Shown piece after piece: positions 35,201-46,871 of a DNA stretch of 64,000 nucleotides. The position numbers and the translations under genes were made by a program. This DNA comes from Verpa conica. Its lineage: Eukaryota > Ascomycota > Pezizomycetes > Pezizales > Morchellaceae. The number at the start of each line of letters is the position of its first letter. The first letter of the stretch is position 1. The stretch lies in NCBI GenBank assembly GCA_033030425.1, contig JAUFSD010000001.1:1054001-1118000 (forward strand). The letters are read 5' to 3'. Under the pieces are notes generated by a model that was not told the DNA's origin, did not search any database, and saw nothing but the letters and a program-made list of their open reading frames with translations.

Positions 35201-37028
35201 CGTCATCACTCGGTAGAGAAGGCTCGCTTTGTCGACGGGGGAAGTATGGTCTAATCGTCTGCATGGGATCTGCTTCGAGGTCCATTACTATAGTTCCGTC
35301 AATAAAAATTTTGGTGAAAGTCTTAATAAATTTGGTGAGAGTTCTAGTTCATGAAGAATCACTCACTTGGTGGGCTTTTAATAGTTATATCTCCTTCAAA
35401 ATCGTCACCCCAATTTTCATCTGTACCGTCATTAGAAGCGAAAGACTTTAGCCGATCAAATGATTGTAATCCTGCGGGGTTTCCATCAGTATATTTATTA
35501 CGAGGAAACTGAAGTGCGGCTGGGGAGATGATAGACGCGAAGTCATCGTCCCAGTTATCATCCTCCACTATTAGGGTGTCAGTAGTTAGACAAACAAAAA
35601 GCAATAAAAAGTATACACCGACAAGTATTCTCTGGAGACATGAATGCCTCTGTATGACGAGACCTCAAGCCAAATGGTCCTTTCCCAGGCTCGAGATTGT
35701 AGACATGGGTACGCCGGGGAGGATTAGGGCTAAGAACTGAAGGCCGCGTTGTTTTTGGAGCGTTTGGAGACTGTAAAGCTGCATTCCATTGTTGTACACT
35801 CTTGACAGCCTCGTCGTATTTTGTAGTTGGAGTTCGCACTACAGAGTCTGATCTCTTCGCATTGACAATCCAGGGATGCTTCAGTAGTTTCCGAGCGGAT
35901 ACTCGGAGGTTAGGATCCTTTTGGAAGCATTGCATAAGGAAATCTCGAACTGCCGGTGAAGCCCCCTCAGGTAGTGGAGGATGGTCGTCATTGACAATTC
36001 TAAATAGTGCCTGCATGGAAGCAAGCTTATGGTATGGCGGTTTTCCGTCAAGGAGTTCAACAACTGTACACCCCACACTCCTTTACCTCTATAAGTATTC
36101 ATTCAAATATTCTACAAAGATCGAAAAGCATCATACCAGATATCTGACGATGTGGTAGCTCCTGCAAGCTCGATAACTTCTGGCGCCATCCAATATGGAG
36201 TCCCAACAACTGAAGAATCACTAAGTCCAGTAGTTCTTGTAGCAACTCCAAAGTCTGCTAGCTTAACTAGTCCTTCCTTGGTCGTCAAAATATTGGCGCC
36301 CTTAATATCACGATGTATAACACCTTGGTCATGGAGATATAGCAATCCGTGGAGAACTTGGGTCATGTAGAGGCCGACGAGGTTTTCGGGGAATTTTCCA
36401 AAATTCTTGCAAATGCTGTGGAGAGAACCATTTTCACAGTACCTAGTGATCATTAGCCTACCACAACACCTCCTCGAGGAGATGTCTACATACTCTAAGA
36501 TTATGTACAGTGAATCCGTCGTCTTGACGAAGCCGTGGTACTGAACTATATTTGGATGCTACCTTATGGGTCAGCGCGTGCGAATCGTATTGAGAGTTAG
36601 AAATATGTTTCCCATACGTTCAGGTTTTTCAGAAGATCGATTTCAAGCTATGCAACAGATCTTAGTCCTCACCAACAACTCACAGATTCGCAAAAACTTA
36701 CCATAATAACCCTCAGTTCACTCTTTGGCAAATCCGCGAGCCTCACCTGCTTCACGGCGACAGTCTCTCCAGTTCCCCAATTGAGTGCTCGATACACCGA
36801 TCCAAAGGCGCCCTTCCCCAAACAGTCTCCAAGGGTCTATGTCTAAGTCAGCCTCCAGCTCTTCCTCGCACCAGCAGAGAGTCGGCCTACATAGTCTGCC
36901 AGGGGTGCCGGGTTCTTTGAAGAGACTTCATTCTCCTTAGATGATGAAGTGCTAGGTCTACTAGGGGTTCTCGGTCGTTCGATTTGGCGGCCATTCTGTC
37001 TGACCAGGATGGGAGCGAGGGTTGGCAT
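32283..37028 (-). CDS. sepH: septation protein kinase SepH/Cdc7 (SIN/MEN pathway)
   Basis: Sixteen exons on the minus strand: 37028-36891, 36836-36702, 36647-36618, 36558-36494, 36442-36137, 36080-35623, 35567-35367, 35287-35004, 34944-34633, 34584-34518, 34461-34340, 34283-34149, 34098-33615, 33560-33391, 33337-33057 and 33003-32283 (1,302 aa; A. nidulans SepH about 1,350). The kinase domain starts [20 protein letters not shown], with the VAVK lysine at 75, catalytic [20 protein letters not shown], and [13 protein letters not shown]. The middle is acidic and Ser-rich. From about 650 to 1,150 lie armadillo-type repeats (for example [48 protein letters not shown]). The C-terminus is basic and Ser-rich. 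The family acts at the spindle pole body, downstream of the Spg1/Tem1 GTPase, to trigger septation. The start is uncertain: an in-frame ATG at 37232 would add 68 mostly Cys-rich residues that look like translated leader. Confidence 0.93.
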
Positions 37029-38431
37029 TTCTTCTCTCGTTGATTCACTTAGAGGAGCAGCAGAGACGGTTTGTAGAGTTGAAATCGGGCGAGTGATAGC
37101 AACAGCGTCTTCATTGCCAGGACAGACACAAGGAAGACAGAAGCAAGAACAAAGGCAAGGACGGTGTGAACAGAGCAAGCAGAGGGGCCCTTGTGTAGGG
37201 AAGGACAAACTGCGCGAAGGGTTGCGGCTCAAACGCTGGTATGGGCTTCCCCAGTTGAGACGGTAGTTTCAACAACGACCGCTGCAGACAACGGAACGAG
37301 GTCTACAGTATAATGTAGGAGGAGGCAGGTCGATAAGAACTGTCTCTCTCAGAGAATATCTCAGATAGTCTCGATTTCAGGAATGAGAATCATCTTTAAC
37401 CGCTTTCCTTTGTTCATCCTCGTACCTATGTTCTACCTGTCTACCTGTCTACCTGTCTACCTGTCTACTTCTCTCTATGTGAGGCAGATTAAGGGGTTTT
37501 TTTCCCTGGCTCCCATGCATATCCCCGAACAGCTCATCCTAACAAGACCCTAGAGAACAATTAAATGGAATATACCAAGTTGCATAAGTGGATGATGAAA
37601 TGGGCTTAGGTCAGTCGATGAGTGCTGTTTTCGGCTCCTACTTTTTGTTTATAATATTCGGGGAGGAATTCTCAGCAGCCCCCATCCACTGCCAAGCATT
37701 TACGGTCCACCTACCATTATCATAAACAAGCCCTTGAACCCCTAAAAAGTGGCGTATCAAAATTGGTCTAGAGTTCCCCAGATGCGGTATTGTTGTGTGA
37801 ATATTTACTTAACTTCCCTTCTGTTGATCAACCACCACTATGCCTTTATATAAATGGTAGTCCGAAGCTGTGCTTTTTCTAGAATATATAATTTGGCTAC
37901 TCTTTATGATCTATATCACAGAAATTCGTTTCTACTATAGTTAAATATACATGTAGTTTCTACCCTTTAGCAGGGTCAAAAATGTGACAAGCCTATGAAC
38001 AAGTAGGGTACACACTACCAACAAATACAAAGCATAGAATATAGGTAGATAAAAAACAGTCTATAGGTAGTGGAATGAATTCTACCGACAAATCTCCAAG
38101 ACTTTAATCTAAGAGTCAAATATAGGCGGCAGCAGAAGATAAATAATTAGTGTGAGGCTAGATCAAAGAGCTGAGCTTGAGGTTAGTACGTACATGCTAC
38201 ACATATCACAATTCTCAACAGAGCGTACACAACTGCCCCAGCTACCAGTAGCAGTACCGCTACCTACAGGGAACATCGATAAGCTTGCAAACAATAAGGA
38301 CTCATGTATGTACGTACATACAACACAGCTAAAGATACCAAAAAAAAACACAAAAACCACACGCCTGGAAGCCCCACAGCGTCTTAAACTTAAAGAAAAA
38401 GTAACTGAAAACTTTTCTATGCCCCCCTAAT
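37029..38431. other. intergenic region upstream of sepH
   Basis: Promoter of the kinase gene and 3' flank of PNO1. Contains an 8-bp microsatellite (37433-37468) and several TATATA-like runs. Open frames near 38152-38430 on both strands are not supported. Confidence 0.45.
37433..37468. repeat. (CTACCTGT)n microsatellite, 4.5 copies
   Basis: Four perfect copies of CTACCTGT plus CTAC. It lies about 400 bp upstream of the kinase start, possibly in its leader. Confidence 0.95.
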
Positions 38432-39386
38432 CTAAAATCGCTCCTTCTGTCTCGCAGCCACTGTTCGGAGATTACCATAAACTTTGCCCTATAAAGTTGT
38501 TAACACTCCTCTCTAGTGTCAAAATAATTTTTTTTGGATGACACATACCGGAGGGCTTCCCAAGATCAAAGATACAACAGCTTCCCTCGCCATTCTGATA
38601 TTCTGAAATCCTCCTAAAATATGGATCTTTTGATCCGCTAACACAACCCTAGTCTTAGTGGTATTCTCAATCGCAAACTTCGTCTTCCCATCCTTCCCCG
38701 CTATCCGTCCGATTGCCCTTCCTAAGTGCTCGCCGGTGAGTGTTTTGACATCCTTGATCTCGAAAGTCTCAATATAAAGATCATCAAGCCTAAGTAAAGC
38801 GATAGCATCGTCCACATCAAACCCTAATGCAAATGCTTTAATAAAATCGGCCCCCTTCTGTAGCGCTCCAGTATCCGCTGTGTATGATGATGAGCGGAGC
38901 TCAACAGCCTTATCCTTAGTGTTCATTCTGACCTGGAGTTTTAGGTGTTCAATGAGTGGAGGATAGATCTTAGGCCATGCTACCTTAAGAGGCGAAAGTC
39001 GGTGAGGTGGGATCCCGATCTTCCGCGATTCGGATTTTTGCTTAGTTTTCTAGAGGCCATAAGTATTAGCGCTCGAACAGAGCTTTCCATCATGGCATGT
39101 ACCCTCGCTTTCGCAGGTGCGAACTTAGGATGCCCTTCTTCGTCAACGTGTATTTCCATATCCTCTACAGAGTCTTCCAGCAGGGAAACAGCGATGCTGG
39201 AACTGAGAGCTGAGGGATCGATAAGAACTTTGTCACTGGCCTCTATAGATAACCAATTAGTCTCAGTCCGAATTCTCCTCTACATTTTGTCCGCAAGGGA
39301 AGAGAGACAGATATACCAACTGGTTGCTGTATGATAGGCGGGGTGATAGAACTATAGATTTTTTCGAGAGCTGTAGGAGCAGGCAT
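38432..39386 (-). CDS. PNO1: pre-rRNA processing KH-domain protein PNO1/DIM2
   Basis: Four exons on the minus strand: 39386-39317, 39242-39103, 39049-38549 and 38488-38432 (255 aa). After a variable acidic N-terminus the conserved block RKIGIPPHRLSPLKVAWPKI and YPPLIEHLKLQVRMN appears. The KH fold follows: ALQKGADFIKAFALGFDVDD, AIALLRLDDLYIE, HLGRAIGRIAGKDGKTKFAI, and ILGGFQNIRMAREAV. The last exon (19 codons) reads GKVYGNLRTVAARQKERF, the invariant family tail. PNO1 binds near the 3' end of 18S pre-rRNA, partners with Nob1 and is needed for 40S maturation in nucleolus and cytoplasm. Upstream reading in another frame around 39050-39100 is intronic. Confidence 0.95.
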
Positions 39387-39953
39387 TTTGATTTTTGGTT
39401 GTGAGGGTAGTGATGGGATTTGTGCGATTTTCAGTGGGGTTAGCAAAAGTTTGAAAAGGATTTGTGCCCCGCCACAGATGGCTCATCCTACAGCTCTACT
39501 TGCCCATAAAAAAAGTCTGGCTGGGGTAGCAACCGAGCCCCATAACACAACGACGCTTCCCAACTCCGCTTCCCAAAATAGTAGTAAAAACCTGAGAACT
39601 GGCTCTTACTTCTGTCAATAGCCCAATCAAGCGATTAAAAAGATCTGGAATTTAGAAGTAATTTTTTTATTGTACTATCGCTGCTTTATTGAGAGTATCC
39701 TTGAGGTTCCACTTAGTTACTACCAGGGCCAAAATGCATAGAACGGGCTTTTGTGGGCCTCGTACAAAACTCTCTATCCTCTGATAGATGCTTGCTCACT
39801 AATACTTTCCGGTTTCATCTTGTAGTTACTATGGATCATACCCACCCTTCCCCTTTACGCTATACTACATGTACTCTATATACTCTACATAGCTACATAA
39901 TAATATCGCCTTAAGTGAGCCTCGTCAGTCTAATAACATCTCCAACTAGATAT
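39387..39953. other. spacer between FOL3 and PNO1
   Basis: Promoter of PNO1 and 3' flank of the dihydrofolate synthase gene. Several short TACAT/TATAC runs near 39860-39910. No gene seen. Confidence 0.5.
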
Positions 39954-41361
39954 CTACAGTATATGTATTAGCAGATGATTAACTTGCTGAATAGAGGTAT
40001 ATACTAACAAACTACCAGCAACGACTACGTTTCTATCATTACTACCATCCATACTGCAAGCCACCCTTAAAGCTTCAGTGAGATCTTTTTCAGAACTCAC
40101 AGCGCTCCCTCTGTCCCCTAGAACTTCCAACGCTACACCTACTATATCCCCTGGATCCGTCGGCGAAACCCACGGCATCCCTTCCACGGCCCCGAAAGCA
40201 ATAGCAATAACATGATCCCCATCTCTAAGTAGGCTCTGTAGCATCGCCTTAATGTCCTTCCCCTTAGATGCAGCTAACACCCACGTCACTGGACCGATAA
40301 GCTCCTTATTAACATACTCTGCCAGAGCATGTGCAGCTTGAGGATTATGTGCACCATCTACAATCACAGACTTTTGCTTCCCAACCACGGATGAGATGTC
40401 AACCCACTCCATTCTACCTGGCCATCTCGTCGCTTTGATACCCTCCTGAACCGCTGCCGAGGTTATCGATGGAAAAATTTCTGCCGTATAAGAGAGCGCA
40501 TTGATGGCACATGCAAGATTCGAGGGCTGATAGTTTCCCTGTAGAAAGCTTGTAAACCGCTGGCTGCCGAAGGCCGGAGTTACAACTTCAGTATACCCAT
40601 CCTCCACAACCTCCGGCTTTGCAATGACATACGGCCTAGCATTTATCTTAGATGCATTATGTTGTAGTACAGAAAGTACCTGCTCTGAATTAGACCCATC
40701 AACCACACATGCCACCCCTTCCTTCATAATCCCGGCCTTTTCCCCAGCAATCTCTTCCAGAGTAGACCCCAAGAATCCTTGATGATCTAATGCAATTTTA
40801 GTAATCACAGTTGCAAGTGGTACTTCAAATACGTTCGTTGAATCTGATTTCCCCCCCATCCCAACTTCTACCACCGCAACATCAATTTTCTGTCTCGAGA
40901 ATAATTCGAATGCTGTAGCCGTGAGTAGCTCAAATTCAGTAGCCCCAATGCAAAGTCTTGCATCTATAGCCTTTACTATGGCCTCGGCCTCTAGGAAGAG
41001 GGACCTTGAGACGGTGGTTTCGTTGAGCGTAATACAGTCCCATCGGTCAACTAGATGAGGGGATGTGAAGCGGCCACTAGGGATCCCAGCGGCATGGAGA
41101 ACTGAGGAGATGTATGCACATACAGAGCCCTACTTAGAGAACGTTTAGCTACCACTTAAAAGAGTCTAGAAGCGTAGGATGTCACTTGCTTTTCCATTCG
41201 TTCCTGCAACCTATACTTTCATTCATTTCTCAGTAGATGCACATGTACTTTGGCTGCCAAAACGGCTGGAAAGTATAGATACATACATGAATAGCCTGCC
41301 ACTGGAAGCGACCTTGGTTCTGCAAGAGTGCACGAATTCTTTTCAGGCCAAGCTCTATCAT
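39954..41361 (-). CDS. FOL3: dihydrofolate synthase / folylpolyglutamate synthase family (Fol3 type)
   Basis: Three exons on the minus strand: 41361-41287, 41210-41190 (only 21 nt) and 41129-39954 (423 aa). The N-terminus MIELGLKRIRALLQNQGRFQ is typical. The micro-exon encodes VAGTNGK and, joined to GSVCAYISS, restores the ATP-binding P-loop GTNGKGS (28-34). Further motifs are GRFTSPHLVDRWDCI, VVEVGMGGKSDSTNVF, IALDHQGFLGSTLEEIAGEK, the TRWPGRMEW segment and DGAHNPQAAHALAEY. The enzyme adds glutamate to dihydropteroate (or folates) using ATP. The length and lack of the longer FPGS N-terminus favour the Fol3 branch. The second intron (41189-41130) uses a GC donor, AAA|GCAAGT. Skipping the micro-exon would remove the P-loop. 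Confidence 0.93.
41130..41189 (-). other. GC-AG intron in FOL3, next to a 21-nt micro-exon
   Basis: Donor AAA|GCAAGT is the classical GC-donor consensus; the acceptor is TAAGTAG. Only this donor joins GTNGK to GS in frame and rebuilds the invariant GTNGKGS loop. Confidence 0.85.
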
Positions 41362-41825
41362 TTCCCCCTTTACTACCGCGGGAAGAAGGGGTTTTTCCAG
41401 AAGACCTTGTATGGGATCTAGTATATGGGGGCGGCTGTACTATGTGCGGGGCTAGTTACCCGGATACGTAGGAAAGAGCCGTCTTGGCTGATATTTATCT
41501 GTTCCCCGCACACGATAACCTTGATAGGAACGGGTAGAGTATAGATACAATAGTGGGAAGAGGGGTGTTTTCACTACCACATCGGTGGGAATTACTGGAG
41601 GTGCTACCGAGTTGGTTAAAAAGTCCTGTAACACAGCCGACTTAATCTAGCATTCTCCAGAATACCGCACCAATGCCATACCAAAAACACCCCGCTTTCC
41701 TAGACTGTAGTACCTAAGAACCAAAATATTTTGTACTTATCACCACCACCAACTACAACCACTATCAACTCTTTTAACTATAATCTCCACTCCTTTATAC
41801 TCACAAATATTGTATATAGCCTCAA
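41362..41825. other. divergent promoter region, FOL3 and YFH7-like gene
   Basis: Short bidirectional spacer. A minus-strand frame at 41452-41634 is open but does not join the FOL3 frame and has no family match. No repeat seen. Confidence 0.45.
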
Positions 41826-42759
41826 ATGATGGAAAATATAATCGATGACCTCGTGAACGCAACTAGCAGTATGTTCCCACTAAACCTAAAGTTACATATA
41901 TATATAAATTATCGTAGACTAATCATAACTTCAATGGCACAACCGCCATCCCCAATAGAATTTCTCTCAACTATACCCCCTTCATATCGTATCCTAATCA
42001 GTGTCTCTGGTATGCCTGGCAGCGGAAAGACAACCCTTGCTGGAAAGGTCGTTAATCGTCTCAATGCCCTCTCCCCCGATGAGCCTGCCATAGCTGCAAT
42101 GATCCCCATGGTAAATATAAAAAACCATTGCCACCACTGGAATGAGTTTCTACTGATACAGAAGAATAAAAATGAAATGAAATGAAAATAGGATGGATAC
42201 CACCTAACCCGCGCTACTCTCTCAGCAATGCCGAACCCCCTCGAAGCCCATGCACGTAGAGGCGCGCCATTTACATTTGATCCTGTTGCGCTCAAAGAAC
42301 TTATACTGAAGCTCAAAGAACCGATCGTTTATGGGGCACCGACTATATATGCACCGAGTTTCGACCATGCTAAGAAGGACCCTGTTGAGAACGATATCGC
42401 AATTTTAGAGACGCAACGTATTCTCATTTTTGAAGGTCCCTTCCCCAACGACTTGCATAGGAGGGGATATAATCTAACAGGGTATAATAGGGAATTACTT
42501 GTCTCTCAAGACAGAAATATGGGGTGAGATCTCAGCACTTTTCGACGAACTCTGGTTTGTTTCAGTCGAAAGAGAAGTTGCAAGGAAACGATTGATAATA
42601 AGGCATCTGGCTACCGGACTGGCGGATACAGAAGAAGAAGCAGCGAAGAGAGCTGACGAGAATGATTTGGTTAATGGGGATTATATTGTTGAGAACATGT
42701 GCACGCCAAGTAGGATTATTAGGAGTATTGAGGATTGGGAGTATGCTAAGGCTGCATAG
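41826..42759 (+). CDS. YFH7/uridine-kinase-like P-loop kinase
   Basis: Four exons: 41826-41868, 41959-42110, 42192-42435 and 42491-42759 (235 aa). After splicing the N-terminal helix leads into ILISVSGMPGSGKTTLAGKV (Walker A at 32-39). Then come AAMIPMDGYHLTRATLSAMP, EAHARRGAPFTFD, TIYAPSFDHAKKDPVENDI and ILIFEGNYLSL. The lid region ELWFVSVEREVARKRLIIRH and the ADENDLVNGDYIVEN block follow. This is the phosphoribulokinase/uridine-kinase-like fold of fungal YFH7 and bacterial FrcK-like kinases. The substrate in fungi is not settled; a cytosolic nucleoside or sugar kinase is likely. Two in-frame ATGs (41826, 41829) are equally possible starts. Confidence 0.9.
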
Positions 42760-43135
42760 ATGAGTAGGACAGGGACCTGATAAAGATGTTGCGAACTAGA
42801 TATCATAAAAGAAACTTTCCTACAAAAGCAGTTAAATATATCTCTTCTTTTGATTAGATGGTTTATTTGTATTTTTAATAGTTTCCTGTGTCCAAGCACA
42901 GAGACTCGTGAAGGAGAGAAAGAAAAAGGAGGGGGGATGGAGCCTTCCAGAGCCTTGAAATAGTGTCCAAATCCCTAAAGAAATTCAGCACTAATGTACA
43001 TAGTATTTCTACTGGAGGAAGAGCCGAAAACAAAACACCCCGGACAAATCCCAATATTCAAAAAAAAAAAGAAAGAAAGGATATAGCAACACATTAAAGA
43101 ACCGAAAAATCGAAACCTCCCATACTCTACTAGTA
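42760..43135. other. convergent 3' region
   Basis: Spacer between the YFH7-like gene and the hypothetical gene on the minus strand. Contains an A10 run near 43061. No gene seen. Confidence 0.5.
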
Positions 43136-44125
43136 TTACAACCTCTCAACCAACCTATCCATATCCCTATCCCTATTCTGCGCTGCGAATAAAGTTGTCA
43201 ATCTCCTCAATCTATCTACCTCATCTCTATCTCTTTCCATCTCTCCTTCGCCCATGCCATCCCATAAATTATCCGCATCTTCGTCACTTTCTTCACTCTC
43301 CCACAAGTCGCACGCCGCTTGGAACCCGAGATTGTTGGCGACAAGTTCCCACTGAGTTGCATCAGGGCTATTATACATCCCTTCGATTAGCCCTGTAAGA
43401 CTAGGAGAGAACGAGAAAGGGAGTAAGGACCTGAGGGAGCGCTCCCGATCACCTAGACCGTCGATATCAAAACGCGGTAGATGAAGATCTCTTGTCGCGT
43501 AAGATCCTACCCCGGTTCGTCGCCCAGTATCATTCTCGTCGACAACGTCAGCAAGATATCGATGGCGTGTAGGGAATCGGAATCGAGGGCCGGCTTCATC
43601 TACTAAGCGTCTCGTGACTGTACTCACTGCAGCCGTAGCTGCTGTGGCCGCGGCTACAAACGGTGGTCGAAAATGGCGGGATTCACCTTCATCAGTCTGG
43701 TGCTCTCTCTCGCGCTCCCTTTCCCTGTCCCTGTCCCTCTCTTCCCTGCCCTGTTCCACAGCCCTCTCTCGTTCACCGGCAGGCGGGAACCACGGTGTAT
43801 AAACCTCGCTCTCTACGTCCGCCGCCATTGAGCGACTGAACTCTGGTCTAAACCGCCATGACTCTGGCCTACCAAATAGCCTCCTCGTTCCGCTCCGGGG
43901 TCCTGTAAGTACATTGGTGTCATTCCACCTAGCAGGGCCAACGTTCATGCTCTCTAGCGCATAATCACTACGTAGGAGGTTGAATAAGGTTTCGGAGGAG
44001 CGATCAGAGGGCCGGACCCGTGGGCGGGTTGTTGTGGAGCGGCGAGATATAGCCGCGCGACGAGGGTCAAGAGCAGCATCGGGGGTGCGCTTTTCGGTAG
44101 GTTCGCGCCAGATTGGTCTACCCAT
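43136..44125 (-). CDS. hypothetical Arg/Glu-rich protein
   Basis: Intronless, 329 aa from MGRPIWREPTEKRTP. I do not recognise the family. It is basic and disordered in its first 140 residues (many RR and SR pairs), has an Arg/Asp/Glu run (EERDRDREREREREH, about residues 140-155) and an Ala/Thr stretch. The second half is more ordered, with RSLLPFSFSPSLTGLIEGMY, ATQWELVANNLGFQAACDLW and an acidic EESDEDADNLWDGMGEGE segment. The frame stays open upstream to an ATG at 44599, adding 158 codons with a hydrophobic stretch (HILGYLLIACALLTAYHPAL). That region is Ser/Thr/Pro-rich, unlike the rest, and may be leader; the start is therefore uncertain. Confidence 0.65.
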   Translation of the reverse strand: MGRPIWREPTEKRTPDAALDPRRAAISRRSTTTRPRVRPSDRSSETLFNLLRSDYALESMNVGPARWNDTNVLTGPRSGTRRLFGRPESWRFRPEFSRSMAADVESEVYTPWFPPAGERERAVEQGREERDRDREREREREHQTDEGESRHFRPPFVAAATAATAAVSTVTRRLVDEAGPRFRFPTRHRYLADVVDENDTGRRTGVGSYATRDLHLPRFDIDGLGDRERSLRSLLPFSFSPSLTGLIEGMYNSPDATQWELVANNLGFQAACDLWESEESDEDADNLWDGMGEGEMERDRDEVDRLRRLTTLFAAQNRDRDMDRLVERL

Positions 44126-45720
44126 TATAGTTCTGTTTATAGAAGGTATTGGGAGAATTATGGAGAAAAGTTGTCTTGTTGGAGAGAGGGGGGAGATGAC
44201 ACAAAACCAAGCTGTCGATAAACTAACAAAAGATGAGGGGAGTCTGGTTGGATAGGATACTAGATGGGTTGATTGTGACAATGCAGGGTGGTAGGCAGTC
44301 AAGAGGGCACAAGCGATAAGCAGATATCCCAATATATGGGAAGAAGGAACGGAAGTTCGGAAGGAATGAGAAGACCCTGTCACGGAGGATGTGATGCAGG
44401 CAGGTTGACTGGATGATTGGCTGGCTGATTGGATTGAGGGAAGAGCAGGGGAGCTGTGGAAGGAAGAAAGAGTTACTACAGTACTTGTCCCGTTCTCTTT
44501 TGTACCAACTGTAGAACTACCGTTACCAGTATTACTGTAGGGTAGAGTAACTCTCCGAGACAGCCAACGGGCAAAAGGAACTGGTGGTGATAATGACACT
44601 GGTACTACATGTAGGCTGGACTGGCACTGCGACTTCCCTTCCTCAAGCGAAGTTGGTGTTGCGCAATATCTCTGGTCTCACAGACTTGATTGCTGATCTT
44701 GGCATTGTCTCGATGCATTCCGGCGGCTAGGATTAGGGCCAGTCTGTGTAGAGTACTCGGGTACATACAGACTCTACCCTCTAGGAATCAGCGTAAAAGT
44801 AGAATAATATGGCTCATAGGAGGTTACAGTGAGATTGAGGTAACTGTTCGCCTACGTGGTGTATGTTTCCCCCATGAACCTCCTAGATTTACCACTTCGG
44901 ATTTGGGTGCACGAGAAAGCTCTCGGCCTCTCTCGATCCCCTACTATATAGTAGTAATCCCTACGTATCGCGATCGTTATCTCGATTCCCGATACATATC
45001 GTCACAACCTATCACTCGACTTTGAGTCCCTGCCGAAAGCTAGTTGGATCCCCTAGATGTAAATTTCTATTTCGGGGTGGCGCGTTGGGGCAACTCTATC
45101 CTCAACTAGATTTAGAAGTGTTTAGACAAAAAGTAAGCATATAAAATGTTAGGATGCATGTAACACCTCATACTCAATCCTAATAACCTCCCCTTCCCCT
45201 CTCTATATTTTCTTTTCACTACCCTTTTCTAGTCCCTATTGAAGCTCTTACTACTTCAAGTATTAAGTGGGGCTTGTTGGTTATTGGCTTTCATCTCTAG
45301 CCCCTACCTTGGATTCTAGGAATTTGTGGGTTAATTAAAGAGATTCCCCACAACTTTAGTCGTGGATGGAATCAAGAACCACTTTAGCAATCAACTACCT
45401 ATGTAATATTTTAGAGCAATGGGGGGCACTTGTTTATTAGAACTATACCCTCTTCCCCCCTAATTTCTAGTTGTAGTTAACTCAGTAGGTTAAGTTTAAG
45501 ATGAAGGGGGAACAAAACCACTGAGTGCCGTATTTTAAACACCCATCAATCTCCCATGAGGAAAATTTACAAGTATCTTTTTGTTTTCAAAAGAAAAACA
45601 GAACGAAAGAAAAGGCCCCAGAACTATTTACTCAAAACGCACAAACCGACCCAAAACCCCAAACGAAACGAAACGAAACAAACGAAACAAACAGACCCAC
45701 CACCTAATGCAAACCCAAAT
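44126..45720. other. 1.6-kb region between the hypothetical gene and TLS1
   Basis: 44126-44599 is a possible 5' extension of the hypothetical gene. The rest is AT-rich with no supported gene. A short AAACG/AAACA repeat lies near 45660-45692 just beyond the TLS1 stop codon. Confidence 0.45.
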
Positions 45721-46871
45721 TCATCTCTTTTTCGTACCTCCAACTGCCGCTTGGTTCTGACTCTCCCGCATTGCAGCTCGAGCTTGTCTGCTCCCTCCCA
45801 ATTTTGGCCCGCGTGGTTTCTTTGTCTCGTCTCGTTTCTTCCTGTTATCGCCGCCACCCCTACGACGGCGCCGTGACATGAGGGCATCTAAGAATTCGCG
45901 GCGAAATTTCTCGGCGATGCGGTCGTCAGCCGCACCCTCTGTTTCTCTTTGTTCCTCGGATGGGTCAGGTTCGGTGTACATTTCCACTAGGCACTATTAG
46001 TGATATGTTCGCAAAAATTAAGCGGGAGGTGAAGGGACTTACATCTACTCTCTTTCAGGACTTCCTCAACGAGCTTATCTCGCTGGACATCCTGACTATT
46101 CCGTCTTCTCCTCCCCTTCATCTTCTTCTTGCCACCTCCGACCTCTTCCTCCTCAACCACAGGCCCATCCCGCTGGAGCCGCCTCGTCGCTTCCTGCGTA
46201 CGTGCAATATTCCGTTTCTTCGTCTCCTCCCCTAGATCAACCTCGTGCAATTTCCCTAATGTCGCCCCTCGTCCTTCCGGTACAACAGGTGTCCAATACG
46301 CCGACCGACTTTTATTCTCACCTAGACTACCCTGCGTGTTACCCCCCTCCTCGTCTTGCATTCCTGTAGTCTCCCCACCACGGCGCCGCTGCATCTCGCT
46401 GTCTATATATGCCATCATGTGCTTATCTACGTCGAGAATCTGGCCGGTCTGGTGAGTGAAGCGATTGACGACAGCTTGTAGCTCTTCCTCCTCTGCGGTA
46501 GCTTTCGCGGCGATATCGTCTTCGAGGGAGAGGGATGTTGGAAGAGCGGTAATTAGAGAAGGTTTGGGGGCTGTTACTTCGAGACCACGACGTGTAGAGG
46601 TGCGGGAAATTTTTTTGCGGAGGCGGAGGATTTCAGAGAGTTTTGGGGTATCGGAGTTTTCTTCGGGAGCTTTGTCGGCTGGAGGGGAGGGAGGGAGAGG
46701 AGGGAGGGGGAGAGGGGCGGAGGTTTGCGCTATTACCTCTGTGGATATAGATGTGGAGGTGTTGTCGCTGTTGTCGCTATCTTCCTGGCGGCGGCGGATG
46801 AATTTGCGCTTTTTGAATGGGGGAGGAGCGAAAGAAGGAGTTTGTGGGGAGGCTTTAGTAGCAGGATCCAT
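45721..46871 (-). CDS. TLS1/C9orf78-family splicing-associated protein
   Basis: Two exons on the minus strand: 46871-46043 and 45986-45721 (364 aa). The basic N-terminus (FKKRKFIRRR) and a Pro-rich stretch precede LSEILRLRKKISRTSTRRGL. The conserved core is EEELQAVVNRFTHQTGQILD followed by VDKHMMAYIDSEMQRRRG, the signature of the Tls1 / hepatocellular carcinoma-associated antigen 59 domain. Later blocks are GKLHEVDLGEETKKRNIART, an RRRRNSQDVQRDKLVEEVLK segment and a very basic C-terminus. In fission yeast Tls1 works with the spliceosome factor Brr2 and affects telomeric silencing through splicing; in humans C9orf78 is spliceosomal. A nuclear role is inferred. Confidence 0.88.
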
